Shown here one piece after another: positions 34,746 to 37,869 of a stretch of 37,869 nt of DNA. The stretch is taken from assembly GCA_946186215.1 (NCBI GenBank), contig CAMHMM010000002.1:1-37869 (forward strand). Reading direction: 5' to 3'. Source of the stretch: an uncultured Ruminococcus sp. (lineage in GTDB: Bacteria > Bacillota > Clostridia > Oscillospirales > Ruminococcaceae). The notes below the pieces were generated by a model, which worked only from the letters and a program-made list of their open reading frames with translations, was not told where the DNA came from and did not search any database. A program made the translations under genes and the position numbers. Within the stretch, counting starts at the first letter, position 1, and each line of letters opens with the position of its first letter.

Positions 34746-36272
34746 ATGTTCGCAAAAATCAACAGTCTTGGACTTTTCGGGCTCAATGCCTTTGTGGTCG
34801 ATGTGGAGACGGAGATCAGCAGAGGTACGCCCTGCTTTGATATAGTAGGCCTTGCGGATGTTTCCGTAAAGGAGAGCCGCGACAGGATAAAAGCGGCCTT
34901 CCGCAGCTTCGGCGGCCAGTTTCCCGTTGCCCGCGTGGTGGTCAATCTTGCGCCCGCGGATACCCGCAAGGCGGGCAGTATGTTCGACCTTGCCATTCTT
35001 GTAGCTGTGCTCAGAGCACAGGGACTGCTCAATGCCGATCTTTCGGAAACGGCCTTTATCGGTGAGGTCTCCCTCAACGGCGATATAAGGGCAGTGTCAG
35101 GCGTGCTGCCGATGGTGCTGTGCGCACAGAAGGCGGGGATAACCGAGGTTTTCGTTCCGGCGGACAATGCCTATGAAGCAAGCGTCGCAGAGGGCGTTAA
35201 GGTCTACGGCGCGGCAAATGTAAAGGATATCCTCGATCATTTCAACGGCACGCGGCCTATCGCTCCCGCACCGCCATATGTGCCAAAGGCCGCGGAATAT
35301 TTCGAGCATATAGACTATGCGGAGGTAAAAGGGCAGCGCCTTGCAAAAAAAGCCCTTGAATATGCGGCAGCAGGCGGCCATAACCTGCTCATGATAGGCA
35401 CCCCGGGCAGCGGCAAATCAATGCTTGCAAAGCGGCTGCCTACCATACTCCCGCAGATGTCCTTCCGCGAATCCATCGAGACTACCAATGTTCATTCCGT
35501 AAGCGGGCTTGTGGATAAGGATAATCCGCTGGTGGTAAAGCGCCCCTTCTATTCGCCTCACCATATAATCTCAGGCGCAGGGCTCTGCGGCGGCGGCACA
35601 ACTCCCCGCCCGGGACAGATAAGCCTTGCCCATAACGGCGTGCTGTTTCTCGATGAACTGCCCGAATTTGCAAGGCCGACACTCGAAATGCTGCGCCAGC
35701 CCTTAGAGGACAGACAGGTGACCATATCAAGAGCATCGGGCTCGGTGACCTATCCCTGTTCATTTATGCTCATCGCGGCGATGAATCCCTGCCCCTGCGG
35801 ATATATGGGGCACCCCACAAAGAAATGCACCTGCTCCCGCCAGAAGGCAAAGGAGTATATCAACCGCATAAGCGGACCGCTCCTCGACCGCTTCGATATC
35901 CATGTAGAGGTAGGCCCTGTGGATTTCAAGGCGCTTTCCTCCACAGCAAAGGAAGAAAGCAGCGCGGCGATCAGGGAAAGAGTGCAGGCCGCACGGGAAA
36001 TACAGCAGCGGCGCTTCGCAGGCACGGATATCACCTGCAACGCCCGCATAACAGCGGATCTTTTCCATGAGGTGTGCCCCGTCACAAAAGAAGGCACCGA
36101 GCTTCTCGAGCAGGTATTTGAGAAAATGGGGCTTTCCGCCCGCGCATACGACAGGATCGTAAAGGTAGCCCGCACGATCGCGGATACGGAAAATTCGGAA
36201 ATGATAGATAAGAAGCATATTGCTCAGGCGGTACAATTCCGCACACTTGACAGAAAATACTGGAATGACTGA
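34746..36272 (+). CDS. YifB/ComM-family Mg-chelatase-like AAA ATPase
   Basis: KINSLGLFGLNAFVVDVETEISRGTPCFDIVGLADVSVKESRDRIKAAF, Walker A GTPGSGKSMLAKRLPTILP, 'GVLFLDELPEF', 'AAMNPCPCGYMGHPTKKCTCS'. Confidence 0.95.
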   Translation: MFAKINSLGLFGLNAFVVDVETEISRGTPCFDIVGLADVSVKESRDRIKAAFRSFGGQFPVARVVVNLAPADTRKAGSMFDLAILVAVLRAQGLLNADLSETAFIGEVSLNGDIRAVSGVLPMVLCAQKAGITEVFVPADNAYEASVAEGVKVYGAANVKDILDHFNGTRPIAPAPPYVPKAAEYFEHIDYAEVKGQRLAKKALEYAAAGGHNLLMIGTPGSGKSMLAKRLPTILPQMSFRESIETTNVHSVSGLVDKDNPLVVKRPFYSPHHIISGAGLCGGGTTPRPGQISLAHNGVLFLDELPEFARPTLEMLRQPLEDRQVTISRASGSVTYPCSFMLIAAMNPCPCGYMGHPTKKCTCSRQKAKEYINRISGPLLDRFDIHVEVGPVDFKALSSTAKEESSAAIRERVQAAREIQQRRFAGTDITCNARITADLFHEVCPVTKEGTELLEQVFEKMGLSARAYDRIVKVARTIADTENSEMIDKKHIAQAVQFRTLDRKYWND

Positions 36273-37851
36273 TATGGACAGAAAATACTTTGACAGAGAT
36301 CCGTCACATCTGAAAAGCACCCCCTTCGGAATATTCACCGATCAGGCAGGGTATGAACCGGCCGCTCGCAAGCTGGCCGTTATGCCCTTTGAATGCGAGA
36401 CCTTTTCGGCAGTGGATGCGGACGGAAATACGGTCTATACAGGGAAAGCCTCCCATCACGGCTTTGATGCGGCCTCGGGCGATGATGTTTACACCGCCGA
36501 CCTTTCCGCGCTTTCCCGCGAAGGAAAATACCGCGTGTGCGCAGGCGGCAGAGCTTCCGCTCCCTTTGAGATACGGCACGGTGTCTATGAACCAGTGCTC
36601 GATGCTGTGCTCAAAGCGTTTTATTTCCTGCGCTGCGGCTGCGGACTCGATGAGCGCTATGCAGGTGTGTATGCCCACGGCAGGTGCCACACGGAAAACG
36701 CAGTGCTGTGGGATGACCACAGTGTTTCCCTTGATGTAACGGGCGGCTGGCACGATGCAGGGGACTACGGCAGATATGTCACCGCGGGAGCGTGTGCGGC
36801 GGCGCATCTGCTCTATGCATACAGGATGTTCCCCAAGGTGTTCGGGCAGCAGGATATCAGCATCCCCAAGGAGGATATGCCCGATATACTAACGGAATGC
36901 AAATATGAGCTTGCGTGGCTGATGAAGATGCAGAGAGAAGACGGCGCTGTGTACCACAAGGCGACCACAGCCATGCACGCGCCCTTTGTGATGCCCGAGG
37001 ATGACAGGGAGCAGCTTTATGTTTTCCCTGTATCCACGATCGCAACAGCTGATCTTGCTGCGGTCTGCGCCCTTGCCGCCATAGTTTACCGCGAATTTGA
37101 CAGTGAGCTTGCAGATAAGCTCTCTGCTGCTGCACTGCGCTCGGCAGACTGGCTGGACGGGCATCCGGAATTTATAAACTTTACCAATCCCGAGGGCTGC
37201 AATACAGGCAGCTACGGTGAGCGCGACGATATTTCCAACCGCTTCTGGGCGTATTCGGAGCTGTTTGCGCTTACAGGCAGGCAATGCTATTATGATAAGG
37301 CTCTCACCCTTGCAGATAAGGTTGTCTCACTTTCTGCTCTGGGCTACAGCGAGCTGGGCGGTCTGGCTTCTCTTGCGCTGATAATGAGCGGAAAATGCGG
37401 CGACGAGCTTGAAAGCAGGATCAAATCGGCGTTTGCACAAAGAGCCGCCGACCTACGCGCACTTTCTGACAGCAGCGGTTATTCCGTTGCGATGCATGAT
37501 ACGGAATACTGCTGGGGCAGCAACATGAACCTGATGAAAAACGGGATGATATTCATCATCGACGAATACTTAAATGGCACAGACAGCTTTGAATACGCCG
37601 CAGGACAGCTCCATTACCTTCTCGGAGTGAATGCCCCGGGCATCAGCTATGTGACGGGTATCGGCGAATTCTGCTGCAACTATCCGCACCTGCGCCCTGC
37701 CCACGCCGACGGTATCGAGAAATGTATCCCCGGCATGGTATCGGGAGGTGCCAACAGCCGCCCCGCCGATCCATATGCGATGGAAGTGATCCCGAAGGGC
37801 ACGCCGCCGATCTGCCCGGAAGCGGAACCCCAGTACCAGGTATTGTCATAG
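36265..37851 (+). CDS. GH9-family glycoside hydrolase with N-terminal Ig-like (CelD_N) domain, no signal peptide; C-terminus atypical or truncated near the window edge
   Basis: 'FGIFTDQAGYEPAARKLAVMP' (CelD_N-like), 'DVTGGWHDAGDYGRYVTAGACAAAHLL' (GH9 DAGD), 'GINEFCCNYPHLRPAHADG'-like segment 'GIGEFCCNYPHLRPAHADG', then unexpected 'ICPEAEPQYQVLS*'. Confidence 0.8.
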   Translation: MTDMDRKYFDRDPSHLKSTPFGIFTDQAGYEPAARKLAVMPFECETFSAVDADGNTVYTGKASHHGFDAASGDDVYTADLSALSREGKYRVCAGGRASAPFEIRHGVYEPVLDAVLKAFYFLRCGCGLDERYAGVYAHGRCHTENAVLWDDHSVSLDVTGGWHDAGDYGRYVTAGACAAAHLLYAYRMFPKVFGQQDISIPKEDMPDILTECKYELAWLMKMQREDGAVYHKATTAMHAPFVMPEDDREQLYVFPVSTIATADLAAVCALAAIVYREFDSELADKLSAAALRSADWLDGHPEFINFTNPEGCNTGSYGERDDISNRFWAYSELFALTGRQCYYDKALTLADKVVSLSALGYSELGGLASLALIMSGKCGDELESRIKSAFAQRAADLRALSDSSGYSVAMHDTEYCWGSNMNLMKNGMIFIIDEYLNGTDSFEYAAGQLHYLLGVNAPGISYVTGIGEFCCNYPHLRPAHADGIEKCIPGMVSGGANSRPADPYAMEVIPKGTPPICPEAEPQYQVLS

Positions 37852-37869
37852 GTCCAGACGCCGCGGCCC

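Overview
This 37.9 kb window looks like a chromosomal segment from a Ruminococcus-like Clostridia genome (lineage inferred from gene content only). It is mostly housekeeping genes: tig (5'-truncated), clpP, clpX, an AraC/cupin pair, an FprA-type flavoprotein, a PHP protein, polA, an OmpR-type response regulator and kinase, a PflX-like radical SAM protein, an RluA-type pseudouridine synthase, a transglutaminase, an aluminium-resistance/MGL-like PLP protein, two M42 peptidases, an IscU-like protein, a YfcE-like phosphoesterase, a DacF-like carboxypeptidase, trmB, a ComM-like ATPase and a GH9 gene. No rRNA, tRNA, CRISPR array, transposase or phage genes were seen. The most interesting items are: (1) a ~480 bp composite inverted-repeat element at 34147-34629. 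It has 52-bp arms (44/52 identical by hand count), three 6-bp-stem hairpins with compensatory changes, and lies between two divergent promoters that both match the sigma-A consensus. (2) A 749-aa secreted Ig-like protein whose C-terminal half is seven degenerate copies of a Tyr/Asn-rich 'Y.vY...RYvLvP.nYd...vN' module. It sits behind a strong promoter and a ~235-nt leader with mutually exclusive pairings. (3) An aldolase plus acetolactate-synthase-like gene pair with no obvious pathway context. (4) A membrane-anchored, acidic excisionase-like HTH protein next to clpX. (5) A hairpin cluster ending in a T-tract at 33233-33374. (6) A GH9 gene whose C-terminus is atypical right at the window edge.
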